Shown: in pieces, positions 44,002-52,962 of the stretch
How the letters are laid out: every line of letters starts with the position of its first letter
Numbering within the stretch: the stretch's first letter is position 1
Assembly (NCBI GenBank): GCA_017478225.1
Contig: JAFVDX010000038.1
Span: 1 to 64,000 of the forward strand
From: Paludibacteraceae bacterium
GTDB taxonomy: Bacteria > Bacteroidota > Bacteroidia > Bacteroidales > Paludibacteraceae
Direction of reading: 5' to 3'
DNA length: 64,000 bases
Made by a program: the position numbers and the translations under genes
The notes under the pieces: model-generated
Database searches by the model: none
What the model saw: the letters and a program-made list of their open reading frames with translations, nothing else
Told to the model about the DNA's origin: nothing

Positions 44002-45987
44002 CTATTCTCTTTCTTCTCTTATTATACCATGTTCATACGCATAAACAAGATTCTTCAAATTCTCTACTTGATTTTCAAGTTCTTTGCCCAAATCAGTCTC
44101 GCGAACAAGAATCCTATGACCGGAAAAATCCTGCAACTCAATTCTGCTATGAATATCTGCACCGGAGCGAATGGCCTCTGACCTTGACTCGAACATCTCA
44201 TGCTCCACAAGTTGTATTCCATGACTATTATATATCAAGGTATAACCCGCAATACCGGTCTTCTCTTGATAAGGCTTGCTAAATCCGCCATCTATCACAA
44301 ATCGCTTCCCCTCTGCACGCATCGGAGTCTCACCCTTTATCGTACGAACAGGTATATGACCATTGATAATTCTGCCCTCATGAGGATCTATCGAAAACTC
44401 ACGCAATATCTTTTCACATATATCTTTTCTGTTGGCGAGTTCATAGTAAGCACCCTTATTCTCTTTTTGCAATTGCTTATCAGCAATAAAATAACGCTCA
44501 AAAGTGGTCATTTTATCCTTGTCATACAACGGCGAGCCTTCACCACACCATAAATACCACATATAGTCAAGTGAATCCGAGGCTGTGGCTGTCTTTTCTC
44601 TACCATAATAAGCATCTCTTACCACTTCATCCACACGCTCCATAAGAGCACGCCCTTTCACACGCTTACCGCATACATTCACCTCCTTAAAATCTCCATC
44701 CGCTGTCATCGGAATAGACGCATGATAAAGCAAAAAATTATTCCTGCATAAAAACATAGAACCATGCTGATACATGCATCGTAAGTGCTTTTGCAAACGC
44801 TCCGACTTCCTGAAAGAACGAGCCAATTGCTCCATCAAAGCCTCTTCCTCCAAAGACAATGAATACGGATTCTCAATGTCTATCGTAGGCAGATTCATAT
44901 CAAGCATCTTATACTCTTTACCATCAACATTGATGGTCCCCTTCTTAAAATCTATCTTATCAAGTAATAAACGAGAATTCATCTCATATTCCGGATGACG
45001 AAGTATTGTCTGACCCTCTAACTTGAACTGTATAATAGATATTGCCTTGTGCATTTTTGCCATCAACGACGCAGAACGCTTCAGACGAGGATTATTCTCA
45101 AAATCTTTCGTCTTGAATATCTCACAATCATCATCTCCATAGGTATCAAGAGCAAATGTAGCCAAAGGCAGCAAATTGATTCCATACCCCTCTTCAAGTG
45201 TCTCAATATTTACATATCGTATTGACACTCTCAACACTGTCGCAATCAACGCTAAATTTCCTGCTGCTGCACCCATCCACTCTATATCATGATTTCCCCA
45301 TTCAATATCAAAATTATGGTAAGTAGAAAGTATTTCCATTATCTTCTCTGCACCGGGGCCTCTATCATACACATCACCCACTACATGCAATGCATCTATC
45401 GCAAGAGAATGTATCAAATAGCAAATGGCTATAATCAATTGTTCAGCACGATTGATATTTATTATTGATTCAATAATGGCATTGAAATAATCACATCTGT
45501 CCTCAAGCGAACTCTCGTGCAACAACTCTTCTATCACATACGCATATTCCTCAGGCAAGAGTTTCCTCACTTTCGAACGAGTGTATTTCACCGTTACCGC
45601 ACGAGCCACATCCACTATCTGATGCAAACGACGCCTATAAAAATCTTTTAATTCACCTCTTTGCAGCAACTCACAACGCTCCATCTCAAGACGCTCATCT
45701 GGATAATATATCAAAGCACATAACGCACGCTTCTCTTCCTCTGAAATACTATTACCATATATATCATCCACTTTCCTGCGAATCACACCTGACGCATTCT
45801 TTACCATGTGGATAAATTCTGATGAAGCACCATGCAAATCACTCACAAAATGCTCCGTTCCTTTGGGTAACGACAATATAGCCTGCAAATTGATTATCTC
45901 AGTTGCCGCAGAATTGGCTGTAGGAAACTTCTCACTAAGAAGTTTCAAATAACGATTATCTTTCTTTATTTGCTCCAATTTATTCAT
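44002..45987 (-). CDS. fbp: Fructose-1,6-bisphosphatase, class III
   Basis: A 661-residue class III (Firmicutes/Bacteroidota-type) fructose bisphosphatase, a metal-dependent calcineurin-like enzyme of gluconeogenesis. Metal-site blocks are FVSDLHGASSEF (about 48-59), GDVYDRGPGAEKIME (about 200-214) and WGNHDIEWMG (about 224-233); a further His lies in INGHIPVRTIKGETP near the C-terminus. Length fits. The ATG at 45987 is preferred over an in-frame one at 46059 because the -7 box TACCTTTG lies between them. It converges on lysS and is divergent from the ferredoxin operon. Confidence 0.93.
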   Translation of the reverse strand: MNKLEQIKKDNRYLKLLSEKFPTANSAATEIINLQAILSLPKGTEHFVSDLHGASSEFIHMVKNASGVIRRKVDDIYGNSISEEEKRALCALIYYPDERLEMERCELLQRGELKDFYRRRLHQIVDVARAVTVKYTRSKVRKLLPEEYAYVIEELLHESSLEDRCDYFNAIIESIININRAEQLIIAICYLIHSLAIDALHVVGDVYDRGPGAEKIMEILSTYHNFDIEWGNHDIEWMGAAAGNLALIATVLRVSIRYVNIETLEEGYGINLLPLATFALDTYGDDDCEIFKTKDFENNPRLKRSASLMAKMHKAISIIQFKLEGQTILRHPEYEMNSRLLLDKIDFKKGTINVDGKEYKMLDMNLPTIDIENPYSLSLEEEALMEQLARSFRKSERLQKHLRCMYQHGSMFLCRNNFLLYHASIPMTADGDFKEVNVCGKRVKGRALMERVDEVVRDAYYGREKTATASDSLDYMWYLWCGEGSPLYDKDKMTTFERYFIADKQLQKENKGAYYELANRKDICEKILREFSIDPHEGRIINGHIPVRTIKGETPMRAEGKRFVIDGGFSKPYQEKTGIAGYTLIYNSHGIQLVEHEMFESRSEAIRSGADIHSRIELQDFSGHRILVRETDLGKELENQVENLKNLVYAYEHGIIREERE

Positions 45988-46008
45988 GATATATAACCTT
46001 TTGGCGGT

Positions 46009-46016
46009 CAAAGGTA
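46009..46016 (-). promoter_or_regulatory. Promoter -7 box for fbp
   Basis: TACCTTTG on the minus strand, 22 bp before the ATG at 45987. The -33 element is poor. Confidence 0.5.
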
Positions 46017-46024
46017 CAAAAAAA

Positions 46025-46056
46025 ATTGTACATATTAAAAAATTAGTGTACTTTTG
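46025..46056 (+). promoter_or_regulatory. Bacteroidota-type promoter for the ferredoxin/AKR/Tat operon
   Basis: ATTG (46025-46028), 20-bp spacer, TACTTTTG (46049-46056), 28 bp before the ATG at 46084. It makes the upstream in-frame ATG at 46054 unusable. Confidence 0.58.
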
Positions 46057-46083
46057 CAAAGAATTATTACAAAATATCTTCTT

Positions 46084-47568
46084 ATGCTTCGAAAAATTCG
46101 TATTACTCTCGCTTCGTTCTTCTTTTTAATTATCACATTGCTATTTTTAGGAGGAGGATGGGGGCTTCATCTTTATTTTAGTTGGGTGGCTAAAATACAA
46201 TTCCTTCCGGCACTGCTTGCTCTCAATTATGCTGTCCTAATTGCACTTATTCTCCTTACTCTGATCTTGGGCAGAATGTATTGTAGCGTTATTTGCCCGC
46301 TCGGAGTAATGCAAGATATATTCGGCTGGTTGGGCAAAAAACAAAAGAAAAACAGATATTCCTATTCCAAAGAAAAACGCTGGCTCAGATACGGTATTTT
46401 AATTATTTTTATACTATGCCTCATCATTGGATTTGCCCCCGTCACTACACTACTCGCCCCATATTCAGCATACGGAAGAATTATCAACTCTCTATTCAAA
46501 CCGCTATACGACATGCTTGGCAATGTATTAGCATCTATCGAAAGTAATTACGATAGTTATATGTTCAATCATGTGGATATTTGGATGCGAAGTGTTACCA
46601 CATTTATCGTTGCATTACTCACTTTGCTTACACTCGCACTCTTGGCTTGGCGCAACGGCAGAACCTACTGCAATACCATCTGCCCAGTAGGCACTATTTT
46701 GTCTTTCTTCTCCCGCTTCTCCTTACTTAAAATACAATTCAACAAAGACAAATGCAAGAATTGCTCACTCTGCGAAAAAAATTGTAAAGCAAGCGCTATT
46801 AACTACAAAGAAGGTACTGTTGATTATTCACGCTGCATAGTATGCGGCGACTGTACCGACAAATGCAAATTCGATGCTCTTCATTACCAATTTGCCCTTC
46901 CAATTAAAGTTTCTAACAAAAAGCAATCTCAACAACCCGATTCCTCAAGAAGAGCCTTTCTTACTGGGTCCGCATTGGCCCTTGCTGCCACTGCCTCTGC
47001 ACAAGCCAAAATAAAAGTAGATGGCGGTTTGGCTATAATCGAAGATAAGAAAAAGCCGCATAGAGACACCCCTATCACGCCTCCAGGCTCTCTGTCAGAG
47101 AAAAACATGACTAAACATTGCAGTGCATGCCAATTATGCGTCAGCACATGCCCCAATAATGTACTTCGTCCGTCTTCCGACCCGCTTAAATTCATGCAAC
47201 CGGAACTCTCGTACGAACGAGGATATTGCAGACCGGAATGTACAAAATGCTCTGAAGTATGCCCCACAGGAGCAATTCATAAAATAAGTAAAGAAGAAAA
47301 AACTGCTCACCACATAGGACATGCCGTCTGGATTGAACAAAATTGTATCCCTGTAGTAAATGGAGATACTTGCGGAGCATGCTCAAGAAATTGTCCGGTA
47401 TGGGCTATACAAATGGTTGAACATACCACAAAAGACGGAAGAATAGTACAAGTACCCGCTGTCGATAACGAACGATGCATAGGCTGCGGTGCTTGCGAAA
47501 ATCTATGCCCCGCAAGACCATTCAGCGCAATCTATGTAGAAGGATATAAAAACCACCACTTAGATTAA
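46084..47568 (+). CDS. Membrane polyferredoxin, NapH-like and NapG-like parts fused
   Basis: A 494-residue Fe-S protein. The first 215 residues hold four or five membrane segments and two NapH/NosR-type motifs (GRMYCSVICPLGV and GRTYCNTICPVGT). Two 4Fe-4S ferredoxin motifs follow (CKNCSLCEKNCKA, CIVCGDCTDKCKF). At about residues 288-310 there is an internal SRRAFLTG plus Ala-rich stretch that looks like a twin-arginine signal, and after it a second, NapG/MauM-like part with four Cys clusters (CSACQLCVSTCP, CTKCSEVCP, CGACSRNCP, CIGCGACENLCP). It probably passes electrons from the quinone pool or cytoplasm to periplasmic partners. Start set by the promoter at 46025-46056. Confidence 0.87.
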   Translation: MLRKIRITLASFFFLIITLLFLGGGWGLHLYFSWVAKIQFLPALLALNYAVLIALILLTLILGRMYCSVICPLGVMQDIFGWLGKKQKKNRYSYSKEKRWLRYGILIIFILCLIIGFAPVTTLLAPYSAYGRIINSLFKPLYDMLGNVLASIESNYDSYMFNHVDIWMRSVTTFIVALLTLLTLALLAWRNGRTYCNTICPVGTILSFFSRFSLLKIQFNKDKCKNCSLCEKNCKASAINYKEGTVDYSRCIVCGDCTDKCKFDALHYQFALPIKVSNKKQSQQPDSSRRAFLTGSALALAATASAQAKIKVDGGLAIIEDKKKPHRDTPITPPGSLSEKNMTKHCSACQLCVSTCPNNVLRPSSDPLKFMQPELSYERGYCRPECTKCSEVCPTGAIHKISKEEKTAHHIGHAVWIEQNCIPVVNGDTCGACSRNCPVWAIQMVEHTTKDGRIVQVPAVDNERCIGCGACENLCPARPFSAIYVEGYKNHHLD

Positions 47569-47612
47569 ATGCCTTGTACCTAATCTAACTAATACTCTCA
47601 ATCCTCAAAGAT

Positions 47613-49016
47613 ATGAAAAGACGCGAGTTTATAAAAAATACAACATTAGCAGTTGCTGGCACTTCCTTACTTATGACTGCATGCAACAAAAACAACAAGA
47701 GCAATTCCTCAACTGCAAATTATGCTCAGCCGGAAGGTGAAATGACCATGAGACTCAATCACAACACCGGCGATATGGTATCTCTGTTAGGCTTCGGAAT
47801 GATGCGCTTGCCTGTCGTTGCCGGTGGAACTGCAAGAGAAAACCCAGACTCACCCATTGACCAGGACGCCGTAAACGAAATGGTAGATTATGCCATCGCA
47901 CACGGAGTAAATTATTATGACACCTCGCCTGCATATTGCCAAGGCATGTCAGAACAGGCCATAGGAATTGCGCTTAGCAGATATCCTCGAAACAAATACT
48001 ACATTGCAACCAAATTGTCCAACTTCTCACCCGATACATGGTCAAGAGAAGAGTCTATCGCTATGTTCGAGCGCTCACTCAAATACCTACAAACCAACTA
48101 TATTGATTACCTTCTACTGCATGGTATAGGCATGTCAGGTGGCGGCAAAGACGGTATGGGGGCATTCTACGGAAGATACATCGACAACGGCATCTTAGAT
48201 TGGCTCGTAGAGCAGAAAAAAGCAGGCAGAATCAGAAATTTAGGATTCTCATACCATGGCGACATCAAAGTGTTCGACATGTTGCTCAGATGGCATGACG
48301 AAGGCAAGTACCATTGGGACTTCGTACAAATCGAATTAAACTATCTCGATTGGAACTATGCTAACGAAATCAATCCACGAAACACCGACGCTTCATATCT
48401 CTATTCCGAATTAGAAAAACGAAATATCCCGGGCGTAGTTATGGAACCCCTGCTCGGAGGAAGATTGGTTAAACAACCGGCAACTATAGTCAGAGAAATG
48501 AAACGCATGGACATCAATGCCACACCGGCACAATGGGCTATGAGATACGCAGGCACACCTAAAGGACTTCTCACTATATTGAGCGGAATGACCTATTTGG
48601 AGCATGTAGCAGAGAATTGCTATACCTATTCACCCCTCCACCCTATCACCCCTCAAGAAGACCAAATGCTCATGAGGCTTGCAGATGAAATTTGCGCCAT
48701 GAACGCTGTACCATGCACTGCATGCAACTATTGTATGCCATGTCCCTATGGTATCAATATACCCGCTGTGTTTGGCTATTACAACGACTGTCTGTCAGAA
48801 GGATTCATTCCTGATTCCACAGACACCGAAAGCAACGAATATCGAAAAGCAAGAAAGCGTTGGCTCGTCGGATACGACAGAAAAGTGCCGCCTCTAAGAC
48901 AAGCAGACCACTGCATCGCTTGCAACCACTGCATCTCACATTGCCCACAAAGAATCGATATTCCACACCAAATGCAACGAATCAATAGATTTGTTGAACA
49001 ACTGAAACAATCTTAA
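47613..49016 (+). CDS. Tat-type lipoprotein aldo/keto reductase with 4Fe-4S motifs
   Basis: A 467-residue protein. The N-terminus KRREFIKNTTLAVAG carries a twin-arginine motif and is followed by a lipobox (LLMTAC, Cys near residue 24), so it may be exported folded and lipid-anchored. The AKR barrel has its catalytic set: Asp in YYDTSPAYC, Tyr next to it, Lys in IATKLS, His in LLLHGIG. The C-terminal part carries CTACNYCMPCPYG (about 371-383) and CIACNHCISHCP (about 433-444), two ferredoxin-like motifs. Substrate unknown. The neighbouring polyferredoxin is a natural electron partner. Confidence 0.87.
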   Translation: MKRREFIKNTTLAVAGTSLLMTACNKNNKSNSSTANYAQPEGEMTMRLNHNTGDMVSLLGFGMMRLPVVAGGTARENPDSPIDQDAVNEMVDYAIAHGVNYYDTSPAYCQGMSEQAIGIALSRYPRNKYYIATKLSNFSPDTWSREESIAMFERSLKYLQTNYIDYLLLHGIGMSGGGKDGMGAFYGRYIDNGILDWLVEQKKAGRIRNLGFSYHGDIKVFDMLLRWHDEGKYHWDFVQIELNYLDWNYANEINPRNTDASYLYSELEKRNIPGVVMEPLLGGRLVKQPATIVREMKRMDINATPAQWAMRYAGTPKGLLTILSGMTYLEHVAENCYTYSPLHPITPQEDQMLMRLADEICAMNAVPCTACNYCMPCPYGINIPAVFGYYNDCLSEGFIPDSTDTESNEYRKARKRWLVGYDRKVPPLRQADHCIACNHCISHCPQRIDIPHQMQRINRFVEQLKQS

Positions 49017-49019
49017 TTT

Positions 49020-49082
49020 ATCTAAATCTTCTAAAATATCTAAAACTTCTAAAATATCTAAATCTTCTAAAACATCTAAAAC
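49020..49082. repeat. 9-bp tandem array abutting the tatA start codon
   Basis: Seven 9-bp units (ATCTAAATC, TTCTAAAAT, ATCTAAAAC and variants) fill the gap between the AKR stop and the tatA ATG at 49084, including the position of the ribosome binding site. No AGGA-like site is visible. Confidence 0.9.
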
Positions 49083-49083
49083 T

Positions 49084-49302
49084 ATGTTAGGAACTTGGGA
49101 AATCGTACTTATCGTACTCGTGATTCTACTAATTTTCGGCGGAAAAAAAATACCCGAACTTATGCGCGGTATGGGCAAAGGTATTCGCTCATTCAAAGAT
49201 GGTATGAATGGTAAAGAAGACCCCGAAAATACAAAACAAGAAACCAAACCGACACAAGACCAATCATCTGACTCAGAAAAATCAGACTCTCTTAAAGACT
49301 GA
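49084..49302 (+). CDS. tatA: Sec-independent translocase subunit TatA
   Basis: A 72-residue TatA. A single membrane segment (about 4-20, WEIVLIVLVILLIFGG) is followed by the FGGKKIPELM hinge and an amphipathic helix (GMGKGIRSFKDGM), then a polar tail. TatA polymerises at TatC to form the pore for folded, twin-arginine proteins. No TatB is seen, which matches the TatAC-only systems known in other phyla. Its upstream region is entirely a 9-bp array. Confidence 0.94.
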   Translation: MLGTWEIVLIVLVILLIFGGKKIPELMRGMGKGIRSFKDGMNGKEDPENTKQETKPTQDQSSDSEKSDSLKD

Positions 49303-49314
49303 TATTCTTGCAAC

Positions 49315-50103
49315 ATGTCAGCACAAGAAAATAATCTGAGTTTTTGGGAACATTTAGATGCTCTCCGTGTCGTTATAATAAAATCTCTATGCGCATGGAT
49401 AATAGGCGCAATATGCGTCTTCGCTATGAAGAAAACGGTGTTTCACCTGCTCTTTGCACCATCTAAATCTGATTTCATATTATTTAGAGCCATCTGTCGC
49501 GTAGCACAGCATTTCAATGCTAACTTTACAACACCTGATTTATCAGATATTCAATTCCTTAACACCGAACTCACCGCTCAATTCACCACACATATTCAAG
49601 TGTCTCTTTGGGGTGGTTTGATAATTGCAATTCCCCTGATAATCTATTGGCTATATGGATTCATCTCACCTGCACTATACGAAAAAGAAAAGCATTACTC
49701 CACCATTGCCTTATCTGTTTCTATCCTGCTCTTTACTCTTGGAGTTTTGCTAAACTACTTCCTTATTTTTCCCCTCTCTTTTCGCTTCCTAAGTGGATAT
49801 GAAGTCTATAGCGAAGTACACAATCAAATCTCACTCTCCTCTTATATCTCCACCTTCCTCATATTAAGTCTTTTGATGGGACTTCTCTTTGAAATTCCCA
49901 TCCTAACATGGTTCCTGAACAAAATAGGAATTCTAAAAGCAGAGACACTCAAGTATTATAGGCGACATACCTTCGTTGCAATTCTTATTGTTGCAGCCGT
50001 AATCACCCCCACAGGCGACCCTTTTACATTATTGCTTGTAACTCTGCCCGTGTATCTACTCTACGAATTGAGTATTCTTATTATACGCAAGAATCAGTCT
50101 TGA
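49315..50103 (+). CDS. tatC: Sec-independent translocase subunit TatC
   Basis: A 262-residue TatC, the signal-binding core of the twin-arginine translocase, with six membrane segments. Conserved parts include FWEHLDALRVVIIKSL (about 10-25, the cytosolic N-terminal motif), YWLYGFISPALYEKEK (about 116-131), and the C-terminal VVAAVITPTGDPFT-like text (VAAVITPTGDPFTLLLV). It follows tatA by 12 bp. Its last 10 bases overlap the end of lysC on the opposite strand. The two proteins encoded upstream carry twin-arginine motifs, so this operon pairs translocase and likely cargo. Confidence 0.94.
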   Translation: MSAQENNLSFWEHLDALRVVIIKSLCAWIIGAICVFAMKKTVFHLLFAPSKSDFILFRAICRVAQHFNANFTTPDLSDIQFLNTELTAQFTTHIQVSLWGGLIIAIPLIIYWLYGFISPALYEKEKHYSTIALSVSILLFTLGVLLNYFLIFPLSFRFLSGYEVYSEVHNQISLSSYISTFLILSLLMGLLFEIPILTWFLNKIGILKAETLKYYRRHTFVAILIVAAVITPTGDPFTLLLVTLPVYLLYELSILIIRKNQS

Positions 50104-51437
50104 ACCAAAAACTTGGCCGTATGACGAGTGGTCTGACTGAGCAACACTACCCTGTTTTTACTTTGCTCAGCATTGATTTGAGAAGTAGTATTCCTTATTG
50201 TTAACAACGACAAACCTTCGTTGAAACTTACCTTATAATCTTTTTGTAATTCGGCAATTGCACCCGCCAAATAGCGTGAGTTATCTACACTCACAGATAT
50301 GGTCACCGCACTACTTTGTATTAGTGACACCTTGAGCCTATTATGATGAATAACCTCAAAAAGTTTATTCAGGCCTTCTTCAAGAAGAAAAGAAAAATCT
50401 TTTGGACGAACCGTTATCAATACCTGATTCTTACGCCATATAAATACAGGTATGTTTATCTTCGGAGCCGTGTCGCATATAACTGAACCTGCAGCACTCG
50501 GATCCATAAACGGCTTAACATATAGCGGAATATGCTTATTCTCAAGCGGACGAATCGTCTTTGGGTGAATCACCTGTGCACCACTATACGAAAGTTCAAC
50601 CGCATCGTAATATGTAAGCCTTTCTATAAGTTGAGTATTCGAAATCAGTCTGGGGTCAGCATTTAATATCCCGGGCACATCTTTCCAAATAGTTACATCC
50701 GTCGCAGAAAGCATATTGGCAAGCAACGCTGCCGTATAGTCGCTACCCTCACGACCTAATGTAGTGCGCCGACCATCATTTGTTCCGCCGATAAAGCCTT
50801 GAGCAATATATAATTCATCATTATGAGTAGATAAATAATTTTCTATCGCTACCCTCGACAATTCCATATCAGGAATTGCCTCCCGAAAAGTAGAGTCCGT
50901 TATAAGCAGTTGCTGCATAGGCATAAGACTATTTGAGTAGCCGTCACGATTGAGTGTATAGGATACTATCTGAGTACTTATTGACTCACCATAACTCACA
51001 ATCTGATCGTATAACTCATCATAACTCATCGAAGAATTATCCTTCCTTATCAACGACATTATGTTCTCTAAAAGTCCATCTACCTTATTTATCAAGAACT
51101 GATATCCTTCAGAAAATAAATCTTTTATAATATCTATATGAAAGTCTCTTATATCATTCAGTTGCCCCAACGATTGCTCTATCTGACCCGAATGAACAAA
51201 AGCAACTACTCGTTCAAGAGCATTTGTTGTCTTTCCCATAGCAGACACCACCACAATCAGTTTATCATGAGCATGAGCATGGGTATAAGCATGGGCATAA
51301 TCATGGGTATAATCATGAGCATAATCATGAACATCTGCCATTTTCTCCGACTGAAGTGTCTGAGCAACTATACTTTCTAAATTACGAATGCCAGCGGCAT
51401 CGCGCACGCTGGCACCTCCAAATTTATATACTTTCAT
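50094..51437 (-). CDS. lysC: Aspartokinase with an in-frame repeat insertion
   Basis: A 447-residue monofunctional aspartokinase, the first step of Lys/Thr/Met synthesis. It starts VYKFGGASVRDAAGI (residues 3-17) and continues VVVSAMGKTTNALE, with GREGSDYTAALLANML (about 237) and the ACT regulatory domains after about 300. Between the first helix and the second strand there are 22 extra residues (37-58) that consist of His, Asp, Tyr, Ala and Thr only (HDYAHDYTHDYAHAY...), encoded by 6/12-bp DNA repeats at 51264-51329. The rest of the enzyme looks normal, and the insert sits in a surface turn, so activity may be kept. Confidence 0.93.
   Translation of the reverse strand: MKVYKFGGASVRDAAGIRNLESIVAQTLQSEKMADVHDYAHDYTHDYAHAYTHAHAHDKLIVVVSAMGKTTNALERVVAFVHSGQIEQSLGQLNDIRDFHIDIIKDLFSEGYQFLINKVDGLLENIMSLIRKDNSSMSYDELYDQIVSYGESISTQIVSYTLNRDGYSNSLMPMQQLLITDSTFREAIPDMELSRVAIENYLSTHNDELYIAQGFIGGTNDGRRTTLGREGSDYTAALLANMLSATDVTIWKDVPGILNADPRLISNTQLIERLTYYDAVELSYSGAQVIHPKTIRPLENKHIPLYVKPFMDPSAAGSVICDTAPKINIPVFIWRKNQVLITVRPKDFSFLLEEGLNKLFEVIHHNRLKVSLIQSSAVTISVSVDNSRYLAGAIAELQKDYKVSFNEGLSLLTIRNTTSQINAEQSKNRVVLLSQTTRHTAKFLVQD
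51264..51329. repeat. In-frame 6/12-bp tandem array inside lysC
   Basis: Eleven 6-bp units on the plus strand (CATGAG, CATGGG, TATAAG, CATAAT and similar) make a period of 6 or 12 bases, which keeps the reading frame when units are gained or lost. Confidence 0.9.
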
Positions 51438-51455
51438 ATATCGATAGTACTTTAT

Positions 51456-51515
51456 ATATCTATTGCACCCCGTAATCAGCCTCTACATACTTATATCTAT
51501 TGCACCCCGTATCAG
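51456..51515. repeat. Direct repeat upstream of lysC
   Basis: ATATCTATTGCACCCCGTA occurs at 51456 and again at 51493, each followed by (A)TCAGC; 37-bp period. It lies in the lysC leader (gap 51438-51618), where no gene is seen. Confidence 0.75.
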
Positions 51516-51618
51516 CAATCTACTTCTATTTGTACTTTTTAATCCGCCTGCAACAAATCAAAAATCCTACCCTACACCTTCTATATAAGTCTTCTCTATA
51601 ACCTATAAATATTATAGA

Positions 51619-52098
51619 TTACAAATTCGCCATACGAATAGCAGTATAAGCCCCTTCTGTTCCTTTATTTCCCAATTTCCCGCCTGCACGGTCTATTGCT
51701 TGTTGCTTATCAAGTACAGTTAATACCGAAAAAATCACAGGAGCAATGTCTTTGGTATTAAGGATCGTAATGCCTTGCGTTACACTCTGACAAACATAAT
51801 CAAAATGCGGGGTATCACCTTTAATCACACACCCTATAACAATCACAGCATTTACCTCATTAAGATATTCCGCTGCACCGTATGTCAGTTCTACCGTTCC
51901 GGGGACATAACTCACAATAATGTTCGATTCGTCAACACCTGCATCAAGCAGCATTTTCTTTGCTCCTTCAAGCATAGGAAAAGTGATGTCAGAGTTCCAC
52001 TCTGCCACCACTATCGCATACCGCTGCCTTGCTAACACTTCAGGTTCAGGCAAGGTAGATCGGTCATAATCCGAAAGGTTATGATATACCGTTGCCAT
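51619..52098 (-). CDS. ribH: 6,7-dimethyl-8-ribityllumazine synthase
   Basis: A 159-residue lumazine synthase, the penultimate step of riboflavin synthesis. It has the family blocks [17 protein letters not shown] (about 31-47), [14 protein letters not shown] (about 65-78), [20 protein letters not shown] (about 85-104, with the catalytic His) and [16 protein letters not shown] at the end. Length is normal. Its start overlaps the stop of the upstream TPR gene by one base (TAATGG), so the two are probably coupled. ribF is far away at 2526-3389. Confidence 0.95.
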   Translation of the reverse strand: MATVYHNLSDYDRSTLPEPEVLARQRYAIVVAEWNSDITFPMLEGAKKMLLDAGVDESNIIVSYVPGTVELTYGAAEYLNEVNAVIVIGCVIKGDTPHFDYVCQSVTQGITILNTKDIAPVIFSVLTVLDKQQAIDRAGGKLGNKGTEGAYTAIRMANL

Positions 52099-52766
52099 TA
52101 CTTTGCAAGTTCAATATACTTATCTATATCCTGCGCCTCCTGGCTTTCCGGATAGTTATCTTTTATTGAAGCAAACGACTTATGAGCAGCCTTCTTATTA
52201 CCCATCTCCAACTGAGCAAAACCGGCCTTCTTGAGTGCTATCGGGGCTATCAGTTTATTTTCCGACTTAGCAGCCTTCTGAAAATAACCAATTGCCTTCT
52301 CTGTCTCTCCAAGTGCAATATAAGCATCACCGGTCTTCATAAGAGCAGCAGGAGCTATATTCAAATCATTGGCATTGAATTTCTTCAAATAATGAATTGC
52401 ATCATCGTAATTGCCCAGGTTGTAATGGCATAAACCTGCATAAAGAGCAGCAAGTTTACCGGGCTTGGTTATGCTGTAGTCTTGAGCAATAGCCTCAAAA
52501 CCTATGCAATCAGCCTCATCACCATTAAGAGCCTTCTCAAAATCATCCGCAGCAAAATATACAACTGCTTTAGCAATCTCATTATCAGCCTCTGCTGACT
52601 TTGGCTTAAGGTAATATGTATTAAACAGCATAATGGCTACTATCACTGCCAAAATACCACACACACACCACATAAGCATGTTCTGATTCTTAATAATCCA
52701 CTGACCTGATTTTGATAGAGTCTCTTGTACATCCAAGTTCTCTTCGTTGTTAATTTGTTTTGCCAT
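52098..52766 (-). CDS. Membrane-anchored TPR protein (YfgM-like)
   Basis: A 222-residue protein with a short cytosolic N-terminus, one membrane segment (about 32-52, [19 protein letters not shown]) and a C-terminal set of tetratricopeptide repeats (about 95-215; [19 protein letters not shown] is one). The layout is like that of YfgM-type ancillary proteins of the Sec translocon and similar TPR proteins of this phylum. The partner is not known. It is first in a two-gene unit with ribH; a TACCTTTG box on the minus strand lies about 90 bp upstream. Confidence 0.8.
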   Translation of the reverse strand: MAKQINNEENLDVQETLSKSGQWIIKNQNMLMWCVCGILAVIVAIMLFNTYYLKPKSAEADNEIAKAVVYFAADDFEKALNGDEADCIGFEAIAQDYSITKPGKLAALYAGLCHYNLGNYDDAIHYLKKFNANDLNIAPAALMKTGDAYIALGETEKAIGYFQKAAKSENKLIAPIALKKAGFAQLEMGNKKAAHKSFASIKDNYPESQEAQDIDKYIELAK

Positions 52767-52855
52767 AGTTATAATAAGTATTTAATTATCAATGATTATT
52801 TATTCATCTTTTTACCGATTCTGAATTGCCATACCTGCATATTCACAAAATCGTG

Positions 52856-52863
52856 CAAAGGTA
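52856..52863 (-). promoter_or_regulatory. Promoter -7 box for the TPR/ribH unit
   Basis: TACCTTTG on the minus strand, followed by GCAC; the -33 element is imperfect. Confidence 0.5.
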
Positions 52864-52922
52864 CAATTAAATTTTCATATATAGAAATTTATGCCGCTTT
52901 TTTTTTTGACTTGAACCATTTT

Positions 52923-52954
52923 TTTGCTTAATTGGCAAAAAAGTTTTACCTTTG
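52923..52954 (+). promoter_or_regulatory. Bacteroidota-type promoter for the LytM-like gene
   Basis: TTTG (52923-52926), 20-bp spacer, TACCTTTG (52947-52954); exact consensus, 8 bp before the ATG at 52963. That leaves an almost leaderless message and rules out the in-frame ATG at 52924. Confidence 0.68.
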
Positions 52955-52962
52955 CCGCTCGT

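Noticed and set aside
45988..46059. Longer start for fbp
   Set aside because: The TACCTTTG box at 46009-46016 lies between the two ATGs, so only the downstream one is transcribed.
51438..51618. Lysine riboswitch ahead of lysC
   Set aside because: The leader is short, holds only a direct repeat, and shows none of the conserved lysine-riboswitch helices that I can recognise.
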